Of a stretch of 11,755 nucleotides of DNA, positions 1-6,503 are shown piece by piece. A program made the translations under genes and the position numbers. The notes below the pieces were generated by a model. That model was not told where the DNA came from, did not search any database, and saw only the letters and a program-made list of their open reading frames with translations. Source of the stretch: JAYXXU01 sp049301135. Lineage in GTDB: Bacteria; Pseudomonadota; Gammaproteobacteria; Pseudomonadales; Moraxellaceae. Each line of letters opens with the position of its first letter. Positions within the stretch are counted from its first letter, which is position 1. The DNA lies in the NCBI GenBank assembly GCA_049301135.1, contig JBAQKP010000328.1:1-11755 (forward strand), in the 5' to 3' direction.

Positions 1-6
1 GAATTG

Positions 7-24
7 CCCACTGGCGTCAGTGGG
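7..24. other. Short perfect hairpin upstream of mutY
   Basis: A 7-base inverted repeat, CCCACTG at 7-13 and CAGTGGG at 18-24, encloses a 4-base loop. No T-run follows it on the + strand, and the window edge hides what lies to its left. It could be the stem of a terminator for an unseen gene or simply chance. It lies about 50 bases before the mutY start. Confidence 0.3.
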
Positions 25-71
25 TGGACTGGCTTAAGCTGCCGCTTGATTTTAGATGTTGGGTAGGATTG

Positions 72-1103
72 ATGACCGATTTTGCAGTGCGTTTGTTGGA
101 CTGGTTCGATGAGCATGGTCGGCACGATCTGCCGTGGCAAGTCGACAACGATCCGTACTGGGTTTGGGTGTCTGAGGTGATGTTGCAACAGACCCAAGTC
201 AAAACCGTGCTGCAATACTATGATCGGTTTATCCGGCGCTTTCCGACTGTGCAAGCGCTGGCTGCTGCGACTTGGGATGAAGTCGCGCCGTATTGGGCGG
301 GGTTGGGCTATTACGCCCGCGCCCGCAATCTACACAAGGCGGCGCAAGTGGTGGCTGAAGCGGGTCAATTTCCGCAGGATTTAGACGGCTGGATGGCGCT
401 GTCTGGGATTGGGCGCTCGACTGCGGGGGCATTGATGTCGCTCGGGTTACGCCAGTACGGCGTGATCATGGATGGTAATGTCAAACGGGTGCTGACCCGT
501 TATTTTGCCATCGAAGGCGATAGCGCAAAGCCCATGGTGATCAATCAACTGTGGCAACTCGCCACTGATCTGACACCGGTACAGCGCAATGCTGACTATA
601 CACAGGCGATTATGGATCTGGGTGCGACCTTGTGTACGCCCAAAAAACCGTTGTGTCTGTATTGTCCGATGCAGGCCGACTGCCAAGCCTACGCGCAGAA
701 TCGTGTGCTGGAATTTCCACAAAAAACTGCCAAAACCCCAAATCTGACCCGTCAAGCGCAGGTGTTATTTTTACAGGTTGGCCAGCAATACTTGTGGGTA
801 CAGCGTCCAGATCAGGGCTTGTGGGGTGGACTGTGGTGTTTACCAATTGTGGAAAATCCTGAAATTTTACAAAAGGTTCAGCAGGATTTTGGATTGGATT
901 GGCGGCTGGGTGTGCAGATTAAGCATAGCTTTACTCACTTTCATTGGGTGCTGCAAGCCGTGCATGTCGAGGTGGATCAGGCGACGGCGTTGCAGGTGTT
1001 GGCGGCGCTGAGCATGCAGGATCTACCGCAGCAATGGCTAGACGCCGATCAAGCCAAACAAGTCGGCATTCCACAGGCGATGGTGAAGTTTTTGAATGGG
1101 TGA
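72..1103 (+). CDS. mutY: Adenine DNA glycosylase MutY
   Basis: MutY removes adenine mispaired with 8-oxoguanine in base-excision repair, preventing G:C to T:A changes. The 343-residue product is close to the usual bacterial length of about 350. Visible marks in order are: the catalytic glutamate E35 in SEVMLQQTQV; a helix-hairpin-helix LSGIGRSTAGA near 110-120; the catalytic aspartate D134 in IMDGNVKRV; four cluster cysteines C188, C195, C198 and C204 with C-x6-C-x2-C-x5-C spacing for a 4Fe-4S cluster; and a C-terminal NUDIX-like 8-oxoG recognition domain with GLWGGLW (249-255) and FTHFH (287-291). I chose ATG 72 because MTDFAVRLLDWF aligns with known MutY starts and AGGA lies just upstream at 65-68, though the 3-base gap is short. 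An in-frame GTG at 24 would add 16 unconserved residues. The gene looks intact. I see no terminator after it, and no iron-trafficking yggX follows as it does in Escherichia coli. Confidence 0.97.
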   Translation: MTDFAVRLLDWFDEHGRHDLPWQVDNDPYWVWVSEVMLQQTQVKTVLQYYDRFIRRFPTVQALAAATWDEVAPYWAGLGYYARARNLHKAAQVVAEAGQFPQDLDGWMALSGIGRSTAGALMSLGLRQYGVIMDGNVKRVLTRYFAIEGDSAKPMVINQLWQLATDLTPVQRNADYTQAIMDLGATLCTPKKPLCLYCPMQADCQAYAQNRVLEFPQKTAKTPNLTRQAQVLFLQVGQQYLWVQRPDQGLWGGLWCLPIVENPEILQKVQQDFGLDWRLGVQIKHSFTHFHWVLQAVHVEVDQATALQVLAALSMQDLPQQWLDADQAKQVGIPQAMVKFLNG

Positions 1104-1219
1104 TGGATTTTCTTTCTTCAAAATTCACCGCCCATGTCAAGTTATTTTTGCCGCAAAACCTTCATCTTTCATTTAAGACAAAAGCTCCAATCGACGCTTG
1201 GCTATGGTTAAAAATACCG

Positions 1220-1504
1220 TTAGTTAGGAAATATCATTTCGATATTATCTGAACCGTCACCGATTTTGCTTTTCCAAGCTTTTGACACGTATCCTTGTTC
1301 TACAGCACTAGGCTGAGTGTGCCAAGTCACTATAAGTGTGCCTTTTTCATCACTCAGCTCTTTGATTTTTGAAAGGAAATTAAGATTTCCATCAATCTCA
1401 GAAAGCGCACACAGGTAACCGATGACACGGTTGATTCGAGGGATACGCTCAAGTTCAGTGACAGAGTTGGATGCAGTAACGGTAATTTCATCTTGATACA
1501 TCAT
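1220..1504 (-). CDS. Hypothetical protein, 94 residues, unrecognised
   Basis: I do not recognise this protein and assign no function. It has no signal peptide or membrane segment, so it is probably cytoplasmic. The sequence reads like a small folded alpha/beta protein: a likely helical stretch at about 12-50, a strand-like LIVTWHTQ near 57-64, and a C-terminal part ending IEMIFPN. Start: the ATG at 1504 is immediately followed by a second ATG, with a modest purine-rich AAGAG upstream. It lies downstream of the HicB-like gene on the same strand, with a 184-base gap, so joint transcription is possible but unproven. Low G+C matches the rest of this patch and suggests transfer. A small immunity or antitoxin-like protein is one guess, with no motif to support it. 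Confidence 0.55.
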   Translation of the reverse strand: MMYQDEITVTASNSVTELERIPRINRVIGYLCALSEIDGNLNFLSKIKELSDEKGTLIVTWHTQPSAVEQGYVSKAWKSKIGDGSDNIEMIFPN

Positions 1505-1688
1505 ACGGATCTCTTGCTTACGTTAAAATTTCATTATGCAACACTGCCGTTATGTATGCACAACTGCCTGTAGGTCAGCTTCCAAAGTACGACACATGTA
1601 AATTAAAAAGCAACAATGTGTAGCTATTGGCTCGAGACAATTCCCCATGAAAATTTTTTGACAGCACAATCAATCTGCCTCAACGACT

Positions 1689-1922
1689 TTACACTTCGCG
1701 CTCTAACCCACTCTGTATCAACGGCTGAATACCCTCCGCTTGGCACACTACCAAAAAAGTATTCAGCGACAGTTCACCCTCTGTATGTAAGCTATCCACA
1801 CTGTCTGCATAAAAATCAGCGCCACCGTTTAAGCCGACAAACTCACCACGAAACAAACCAACATCAGGGTCGAAGCCAATCACCGCCACATGACCGTTAA
1901 TCATCATTTGATTGTTCATCAT
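1689..1922 (-). CDS. HicB-family antitoxin-like protein, C-terminally truncated, no HicA seen
   Basis: Most of this 77-residue protein matches the HicB family from memory: residues 7-66 run from MINGHVAVIGFDPD through LFRGEFVGLNGGADFYADS to FLVVCQAEGIQP, the HicB partial RNase H-like fold. Family members of this type usually continue to about 105-115 residues with a C-terminal ribbon-helix-helix DNA-binding part (SGKF/SGRF..., LH..L...A...G.SLN.W). Here the similarity stops at the linker, the last residues are LIQSGLEREV, and a stop follows. I found no clear remnant of the missing part downstream in other frames. The start at 1922 is well supported by AAAGGAG at 1930-1936, seven bases away. 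HicB normally neutralises the HicA mRNA interferase, but no HicA-like frame lies on either side. It may be a decaying orphan antitoxin, or a short solitary HicB-like protein. Confidence 0.7.
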   Translation of the reverse strand: MMNNQMMINGHVAVIGFDPDVGLFRGEFVGLNGGADFYADSVDSLHTEGELSLNTFLVVCQAEGIQPLIQSGLEREV

Positions 1923-1929
1923 CTGCTTG

Positions 1930-1936
1930 CTCCTTT
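1930..1936 (-). promoter_or_regulatory. Strong Shine-Dalgarno of the HicB-like gene
   Basis: The minus strand reads AAAGGAG here, seven bases before the ATG at 1922. This is the best ribosome binding site in the AT-rich patch. It supports real translation of the shortened HicB-like gene and fixes its start. Confidence 0.7.
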
Positions 1937-2169
1937 ATCAACTCAGGGGTGACATCATTTGGTTATGAAGATACCAAAATCCAAGATTAGTATGAAAAAG
2001 ACTCAGACCTCAAGGAAGGTTCGTAAATTTGAGTGTTCGTTGATCTACTTCAAAACCACCACCAACTCCCCCAACTCTCCAAATTTTCAGCTATTTTTCA
2101 GATGGTCAAACCACGCCATCACCCGCTAAGATTCGACTGATCACGACAATCACTTTTTGGGGCAGACCG

Positions 2170-2724
2170 ATGCGCAACATACTGATACTGAGCTTATGTG
2201 GCCTGCTCCTGAGCGGCTGCCAAACCCTGACGCCGACCGAATGCCGCATCGCCAACTGGGCACAAATGGGCGAACAAGATGGCAGCAGTGGCCGCTATGA
2301 TCGCATCGCTAGCCACGTCGATAGCTGCGCCAAACAACAGATCATCGTCCCCGCCATGAGCGTGCAGCAATACCGCATTGGCTATCAGCAGGGCTTGCAG
2401 GCCTATTGCCAACCCGAAGTGATTTTAGATCTCGCGCTCACCAACTCCGGCAACCTGTCGATCTGCCCTGCCCGTCAACAAGCCGCGCTGCGCCCGTATG
2501 CCCAAGCCGGTAAACGCCAATATGATGCACAAAAAGCCCTCGATGAAGTGAGTCGCCAACAGCGCAAACTCGAAACCGAACTGCAAAAAGCCGAAACCAC
2601 CGATCAACGCCGTGTTGAGATCCGGCAGGAGCTGCGGCGACTCGATCAACAATTGATTGAACGTCGCTTAGATTTTAATTTGGCCGATCAAAGCCTACAG
2701 CGCTTACGCCAACAACTGCGCTAA
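2170..2724 (+). CDS. DUF2799-type lipoprotein with C-terminal coiled coil
   Basis: This is a predicted lipoprotein of 184 residues. A short signal sequence ends in the lipobox LLSGC with the lipidated cysteine at C17. The +2 residue is Q rather than D, which predicts outer-membrane sorting. The mature part carries the pattern I associate with DUF2799: ANWAQMGEQDGSSG (about 29-42), paired cysteines, YRIGYQQGLQAYC (about 68-80), and a later YAQAGKRQYDA. From about 120 to the end it is rich in Q, E, R and L with heptad-like spacing and probably forms a coiled coil. Function is unknown. The ATG at 2170 follows GGGG (2159-2162) at seven bases. It is the first gene of a five-gene + strand cluster and lies 55 bases before the EI24 gene with no terminator between. 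An unrelated envelope lipoprotein remains possible. Confidence 0.85.
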   Translation: MRNILILSLCGLLLSGCQTLTPTECRIANWAQMGEQDGSSGRYDRIASHVDSCAKQQIIVPAMSVQQYRIGYQQGLQAYCQPEVILDLALTNSGNLSICPARQQAALRPYAQAGKRQYDAQKALDEVSRQQRKLETELQKAETTDQRRVEIRQELRRLDQQLIERRLDFNLADQSLQRLRQQLR

Positions 2725-2779
2725 ATCGCTTATGATTCTGCCCACACATCAGGTTTAGCCATACAGGAACACGTCAACT

Positions 2780-3580
2780 TTGAATCCACCGACCTTGAAT
2801 CAACCGCTCTTGGCGATCAGTGACTATGCCCACGCCCAGCGTTGGCTGTGGCGTAGTGGCTACTGGAAGTGGCTACTCTGGCCATTTGTCTGTTCGCTGG
2901 TGCTCTTTCCGGTTTATATCTATAGCGTCTGGTGGGCGACCGATGCACTCAGCACCGGACTGATCCAGCTCTGGCAAGATGCCGCCAGCCATTGGAGCTA
3001 TTGGTTGGTCTGGCCGTTTATGTTTTTGGTTGGCTTGTTTTTTGGTTATATCTTACTGAAAAATCTGATCATGCTACTGTGCGCACCGCTGAATGCGTTT
3101 TTGGCGGAAGCGGTGTTAAATGAACAGCTTGGCCAGCCTGCGCCGACCGGTTGGCGGGACTTTGCCAGTAGTATGTGGCGGGCGGTGCTGCTGACACTGG
3201 TGGCGTTGTTGGCCGGTTTGTTTAGTATGATTTTGCTGCTGATGCTGGGCGTGATTCCGGTGATTGGTGCGCTGATTGCGCTGTTGATCGGCACGGTGAT
3301 TCAGGGCTTTTTGACGGCGTGGGGCTTTTTTGATCCGGTGTATGAACGAGCAGGCATGAACATGGGGCAAGGCTTGCGGCATAGTCTGCGGCATGCGCCG
3401 ACCCTACTCGGCAATGGCGTGCCGTTTGTGTTGCTGTTTCAGATTCCGATTTTGGGTTGGACACTCGCGCCAAGTTACGGCACGGTGGCAGGGGTACTGA
3501 CCGCACTACGCTTACAACAACGGCTACAACAACGGCTACAACAACGGCTACAACAACAAGCACAGCAGGGACAGGGATGA
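2780..3580 (+). CDS. EI24-domain polytopic inner-membrane protein with Q-rich repeat tail
   Basis: This 266-residue membrane protein resembles the EI24/CysZ-like family. It has hydrophobic segments at about 31-52, 76-101, 135-178 (long enough for two) and 212-230. Family-like features include the N-terminal AISDY, a CAPLNAFLAEAV stretch after the second segment (101-112), and FFDPVYERAGM (183-193) before the last segment. CysZ is a sulfate transporter of about 250 residues, but nothing near here concerns sulfur, so I do not assign that role. The start is a TTG at 2780 with AGGA at 2765-2768. A second TTG five codons later is the alternative, and no ATG is available near the conserved N-terminus. 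The C-terminus is odd: residues 245-260 are four LQQR/LQQQ units encoded by a 12-base tandem repeat. Its TGA overlaps the next ATG (ATGA, 3577-3580), so the M23 gene is probably translationally coupled. Confidence 0.85.
   Translation: MNPPTLNQPLLAISDYAHAQRWLWRSGYWKWLLWPFVCSLVLFPVYIYSVWWATDALSTGLIQLWQDAASHWSYWLVWPFMFLVGLFFGYILLKNLIMLLCAPLNAFLAEAVLNEQLGQPAPTGWRDFASSMWRAVLLTLVALLAGLFSMILLLMLGVIPVIGALIALLIGTVIQGFLTAWGFFDPVYERAGMNMGQGLRHSLRHAPTLLGNGVPFVLLFQIPILGWTLAPSYGTVAGVLTALRLQQRLQQRLQQRLQQQAQQGQG
3512..3559 (+). repeat. 12-base tandem repeat, four units, coding for LQQR
   Basis: The unit CTACAACAACGG is repeated: TTACAACAACGG (3512-3523), two perfect copies (3524-3535, 3536-3547), then CTACAACAACAA (3548-3559). 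In frame it encodes LQQR three times and LQQQ once at the C-terminus of the EI24 protein. Copy-number slippage by whole units would keep the frame. The repeat ends only 18 bases before the start codon of the M23 gene, so its length could also affect the local mRNA structure. Confidence 0.95.
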
Positions 3581-4131
3581 ATGCGTTAGCAATACCACAC
3601 ACGAACTGGCATTCACATTGGTGGATCGTTGGGATTTTGCTCCTGCTCGCTGGCTGTGCCTCCAAACAAATCAACCAAAACCTGCCGGTTGTCCGCGAAG
3701 ATCAAGTCTGGATTGAGCGGCAACGCCTGCCACAGCGTTTGCATATACCGGTCAAGGGCGTGAATCGTGACCAGTTGCGCGATACGTGGGGCGCGGCGCG
3801 CAGTGGCGGACGGCGACATCAGGGCATTGATATTTTTGCCGAACGCGGCACACCAATTTATAGCAGCACACCTGCTGTGGTGCAGCGGATTCGAGATAGC
3901 GGTATCGGGGGCAAAGCAGTCTGGTTGCTTGGACCTGAAGGCAGTCGGCATTATTATGCGCATTTGGATCAATTTGCCAAAATTCGCGTCGGTGAACGCT
4001 TGCGGGCGGGTGATCGGATCGGCACCGTCGGCGATACTGGCAATGCGCGTGGCGGCCGTCCGCATTTACACTACGAGATTCATCTGGCTGGACAGGGCGC
4101 GGTCAATCCCTACCCTTATCTGGTGCGTTAA
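3577..4131 (+). CDS. M23/LytM-family peptidase lipoprotein
   Basis: This 184-residue lipoprotein carries a LytM-type M23 metallopeptidase domain, a family that cuts peptidoglycan peptide cross-bridges or, when inactive, activates amidases. A rather long polar N-region (1-16) precedes a hydrophobic core and the lipobox LLAGC with lipidated C27. The +2 residue is A, predicting the outer membrane facing the periplasm. The domain covers about 65-180. Zinc ligands appear complete: H81 and D85 in HQGID, H129 in YYAHLD, and H163/H165 in PHLHYE, so it is predicted to be enzymatically active rather than an EnvC/NlpD-like degenerate activator. The start at 3577 is supported by AGGGA at 3567-3571 and by the ATGA overlap with the EI24 stop. 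An in-frame opening to 3457 exists but would read through the EI24 repeat and is not credible. A free-standing domain this short, without LysM or coiled coil, could be a small endopeptidase. Confidence 0.95.
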   Translation: MNALAIPHTNWHSHWWIVGILLLLAGCASKQINQNLPVVREDQVWIERQRLPQRLHIPVKGVNRDQLRDTWGAARSGGRRHQGIDIFAERGTPIYSSTPAVVQRIRDSGIGGKAVWLLGPEGSRHYYAHLDQFAKIRVGERLRAGDRIGTVGDTGNARGGRPHLHYEIHLAGQGAVNPYPYLVR

Positions 4132-4160
4132 CATTTTAGAAAGTGACTGAAGGTGATTAC

Positions 4161-4397
4161 ATGAATACCGAACAATGGATCGCGTTTGCCGAGTCTGGCA
4201 ACCAACAACGCGTGCGCACCCAAGCCGGACAAAGCTTGCAAGGCTGGATCATCGAAATCACCGATGACCAACTGCTCATCAGCACTGGCGATGGTGAACG
4301 CGGCATAGAAACATGGTTAAATCTGACCGACATTCTGCTGGACAGCCTACAGTTTTTTGATACGAGCGCACGACAGTGGCAGGCGTTTTCAGCATGA
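4161..4397 (+). CDS. Hypothetical protein, 78 residues, between M23 and tag genes
   Basis: I do not recognise this small acidic protein. It lacks a signal peptide and membrane segment, so it is probably cytoplasmic. The middle, QGWIIEITDDQLLIST (about 28-43), alternates in a way that suggests several beta strands, as in small SH3- or Sm-like barrels, followed by a helix-like TDILLDSLQFF. No catalytic motif is visible. I chose ATG 4161 because AAGGTG at 4150-4155 is a good ribosome binding site. An in-frame GTG at 4143 would place this site inside the gene. It lies 29 bases after the M23 stop, and its own stop overlaps the tag start (ATGA, 4394-4397), so translation of Tag is likely coupled to it. 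Whether it has any role in DNA repair is unknown. Confidence 0.85.
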   Translation: MNTEQWIAFAESGNQQRVRTQAGQSLQGWIIEITDDQLLISTGDGERGIETWLNLTDILLDSLQFFDTSARQWQAFSA

Positions 4398-4978
4398 ATC
4401 AGCCGGTGCAAATGACTCGCTGCGGCTGGTGCAGCGATGACCCACTGTATCAGCACTACCATGACACTGAATGGGGTGTACCCAGCCGTGATGCGCAACA
4501 TCTGTTTGAAATGCTGTGTTTGGAAGGTCAACAAGCCGGTTTATCGTGGATTACCGTACTGAAAAAACGCCAACGCTACCGTGAGCAGTTTTTGAATTTT
4601 GATCCTGTGCAGGTTGCGCAGCTCACCGATGCCGAACTACAAGACAAATGCAGCGATGCCGGTCTAATCCGGCACATCGGCAAACTGACCGCGATTCGTG
4701 ACAATGCGCGCGCGTGGCTGGCACAACAACAGCAAGGGGTGGACGTGGTGGATTGGCTGTGGTCGTGGGTCGGCGGGCAACCCATCGTCAATCACTGGGC
4801 AGACTACCGTGACACCCCGTCGCAGACTGCCGAAAGTGTTGCGCTATCGAAAGCCCTTAAAAAAGCCGGTTTTCGCTTTGTCGGCGCGACCACTTGTTAT
4901 GCCTTCATGCAAGCTGTTGGCATGGTCGATGATCATCAAGCGGATTGCTTTCGGACGCTTCAAGTGAGCACACGTTAA
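4394..4978 (+). CDS. tag: DNA-3-methyladenine glycosylase I (Tag)
   Basis: Tag excises 3-methyladenine from alkylated DNA at the first step of base-excision repair. The 194-residue product (Escherichia coli Tag has 187) aligns along its whole length from memory. The zinc snap is complete: C10 in RCGW, H23 in YHDTEWGVP, and H181/C185 in DDHQADC. The catalytic-site glutamate is E44 in LCLEGQQAGLSWITVLKKR (42-60). SKALKKAGFRFVG and TCYAFMQAVG near the C-terminus are also typical. ATG 4394 has no obvious Shine-Dalgarno sequence but overlaps the stop of the 78-residue gene, pointing to coupled translation. A GTG at 4376 is a weaker alternative. It is the last gene of the cluster, and its TAA overlaps the stop of the convergent SEC-C gene. 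No ada or other alkylation-response gene is in view. Confidence 0.97.
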   Translation: MNQPVQMTRCGWCSDDPLYQHYHDTEWGVPSRDAQHLFEMLCLEGQQAGLSWITVLKKRQRYREQFLNFDPVQVAQLTDAELQDKCSDAGLIRHIGKLTAIRDNARAWLAQQQQGVDVVDWLWSWVGGQPIVNHWADYRDTPSQTAESVALSKALKKAGFRFVGATTCYAFMQAVGMVDDHQADCFRTLQVSTR

Positions 4979-6369
4979 GCCAATACTTTTGGCCGTGTCG
5001 GTGAGCCACAGCAGTGCTTATAGCGTAGACCTGAGCCACAAATACACGGATCATTGCGACCGATCTGGTTCGAGATGGTGCTGGATTGATTGACCGCACT
5101 GGCTGGATCAATGACAGTTTTTTTAGGCTTTGGACGCAGATGCTCCGGCACAGCCTGCCCGATCATATGCGCAATGTCTGCTGCGACAAATTGACCGTTT
5201 TGACTACTAATACCTAGCACCAAAATATCATCCAAAAGCGGCGTTTGCTCCAAGTCATTCACTTGACTAGCCAGATCCGGCAACTGACCGACCATCCGTT
5301 CACGTGAATAGCGGTGCTGTGGCTGCTCAGCGTAAAACAGCACCACATAATGCCGCTTCGGATGCGTGTACGAGCGCAGATGTACGATATAGCCATCATC
5401 GGCACGCGAAGCTGCCAGCGCGTGCTGATTTAACATGGCCGCCGCCAGTTGTGACTGTGACCATAGTGACTCATCAGCCAATAAATCCAACAAGGCCAAA
5501 CGCTCAATCCGCTCGTCACCTGTGGATTTTAATGCGGATTGCGCATAGCTTGCGATCAGCTTTTGCCATAATTTGGCATGCTCACGCAGCACCTGTAGCA
5601 CCTGCTCCGGTTCATACTCGGACTCTTGCAACACAATCGAATATTCGCGCTTTAAGCCCTGTGCCACCCATTGCTGCTCATAGCGGTGGGCATCCACAAA
5701 CGGCAGGCCGATCTGGATATACCGTTCTAATAAGCCAAGCTCAGACACATAATCCGCATCATGCTGCTGGATGACTGCCTGATGATGCGCCAAAAAACCA
5801 AAAAAATCTGGAAAGCTGTTCAGTTGACCCAATAACACCGCCAAATCGCCCAAGCTATACACCAGCAGCGGATTTTCTTCTTCGTCTAACACGAATTTTT
5901 CGGCATAAAAATCTGCACCGTACGAATGCAAAATCGCCGCATACTGACTGCCCAACTGCTCAAACGCGGCAGTCACACAAATTTTATAAATGGTCTTGGG
6001 TTGTACCACCAGTGGTTCCAAGCAATTTTCATCGGTATATAGGATGGTTTTGCTAAAGGCTTTTTCCAGTAAAGCCAGTCGTTTACGGCTATTTGGCAGA
6101 GCCATTTTACGAAATAAATCCCACTCCAGCGCGATGTCTGAATACGCATCAAATACGCCCTGATGCACGTCGATCAACACGGCCTGATCAGCAAAAAAAA
6201 TCGCATAATCACAACATTTACGCCCCGCTTTTTGGCGAGGATCTTTGAGCATTTCGGCCGAACGCTTTAAATACAATCCATGCTTGAGCCACGGCTGAAA
6301 AAACGCCGCTTGGAGTAAGCTTTTGAGCGCATGCAGGTCATTTAATGGCGCAACAACAGAGACGGACAT
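4975..6369 (-). CDS. SEC-C metal-binding motif protein of unknown function
   Basis: This 464-residue soluble protein ends in a SEC-C zinc motif: NDPCICGSGLRYKHCCG with C442, C444, C453 and C454. The motif is known from the SecA C-terminus, where it binds zinc and SecB, but it also caps many unrelated proteins, often as a protein- or nucleic-acid-binding tag. The first 430 residues do not match a domain I can name. They are rich in leucine and aromatic residues and look largely helical, with DYAIFFADQAVLIDV near 54-68 and an acidic segment DEEENPLLVYSLGDLAVLL near the middle. The linker before the motif is basic and proline-containing (RPKPKKTV). ATG 6369 is used; no strong Shine-Dalgarno sequence is visible. 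It lies 134 bases downstream of the c-di-GMP gene on the same strand and converges on tag with overlapping stops (TTAA, 4975-4978). This is not SecA itself, since no ATPase motifs are present. Confidence 0.9.
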   Translation of the reverse strand: MSVSVVAPLNDLHALKSLLQAAFFQPWLKHGLYLKRSAEMLKDPRQKAGRKCCDYAIFFADQAVLIDVHQGVFDAYSDIALEWDLFRKMALPNSRKRLALLEKAFSKTILYTDENCLEPLVVQPKTIYKICVTAAFEQLGSQYAAILHSYGADFYAEKFVLDEEENPLLVYSLGDLAVLLGQLNSFPDFFGFLAHHQAVIQQHDADYVSELGLLERYIQIGLPFVDAHRYEQQWVAQGLKREYSIVLQESEYEPEQVLQVLREHAKLWQKLIASYAQSALKSTGDERIERLALLDLLADESLWSQSQLAAAMLNQHALAASRADDGYIVHLRSYTHPKRHYVVLFYAEQPQHRYSRERMVGQLPDLASQVNDLEQTPLLDDILVLGISSQNGQFVAADIAHMIGQAVPEHLRPKPKKTVIDPASAVNQSSTISNQIGRNDPCICGSGLRYKHCCGSPTRPKVLA

Positions 6370-6503
6370 AGGCAGATCACGCAGCCATACAATACAAGAG
6401 ATGGTTGACCTTAGAGCATCGCTAGGTTGCCGTCTAGTATGAGATGCCCAACGTCACACAGATCAAGATGACCTGCGGCGAACAATCGTCATCCTACCGA
6501 GCC

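Larger units (their letters stand above)
1104..2165. other. AT-rich accessory patch between mutY and the lipoprotein cluster
   Basis: This stretch of about 1.06 kb is visibly poorer in G+C than its flanks. Sampled 60-base lines give about 33-45%, against 60-65% for lines in the following cluster. It holds two small minus-strand genes (1220-1504 and 1689-1922) separated by untranslated gaps of 116 to 247 bases. No transposase, integrase or clear terminal inverted repeat was seen. Composition and content suggest acquired DNA that has partly decayed, but this is inference. Confidence 0.5.

Noticed and set aside
1146..1158. Palindrome TTTTGC-C-GCAAAA between mutY and the 94-residue gene
   Set aside because: A one-base loop cannot form a terminator hairpin, and no promoter relation is evident, so chance is likely.
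1616..1900. + strand 94-codon frame overlapping the HicB-like gene
   Set aside because: It is antisense to the recognised HicB fold and has no ribosome site or known motif.
1923..2169. Search for a hicA toxin gene upstream of the HicB-like gene
   Set aside because: No frame on either strand shows a HicA-like sequence with its conserved glycine and histidine pattern, so no toxin is annotated.
3457..3576. In-frame N-terminal extension of the M23 protein
   Set aside because: It would translate the EI24 tandem repeat in another frame and put the lipoprotein signal deep inside the protein. The ATG at 3577 has a ribosome site and a proper signal sequence.
3222..3674. Minus-strand 150-codon frame with VAVVVAVVV repeats
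   Set aside because: It is the antisense of the EI24 and M23 genes, and the valine-alanine run is only the reverse reading of the 12-base tandem repeat.
3613..4065. Minus-strand 150-codon frame inside the M23 gene
   Set aside because: It is fully antisense to a gene with intact catalytic motifs, and no ribosome site or recognisable family supports it.
5304..5774. + strand 156-codon frame
   Set aside because: It is antisense to the SEC-C gene, with a composition typical of shadow frames (rich in H, A, T, R) and no motif.
6467..6493. Inverted repeat GATGAC/GTCATC after the c-di-GMP gene as a terminator
   Set aside because: The stem is short with a 15-base loop and no T-run follows on the minus strand, so it does not qualify as an intrinsic terminator.
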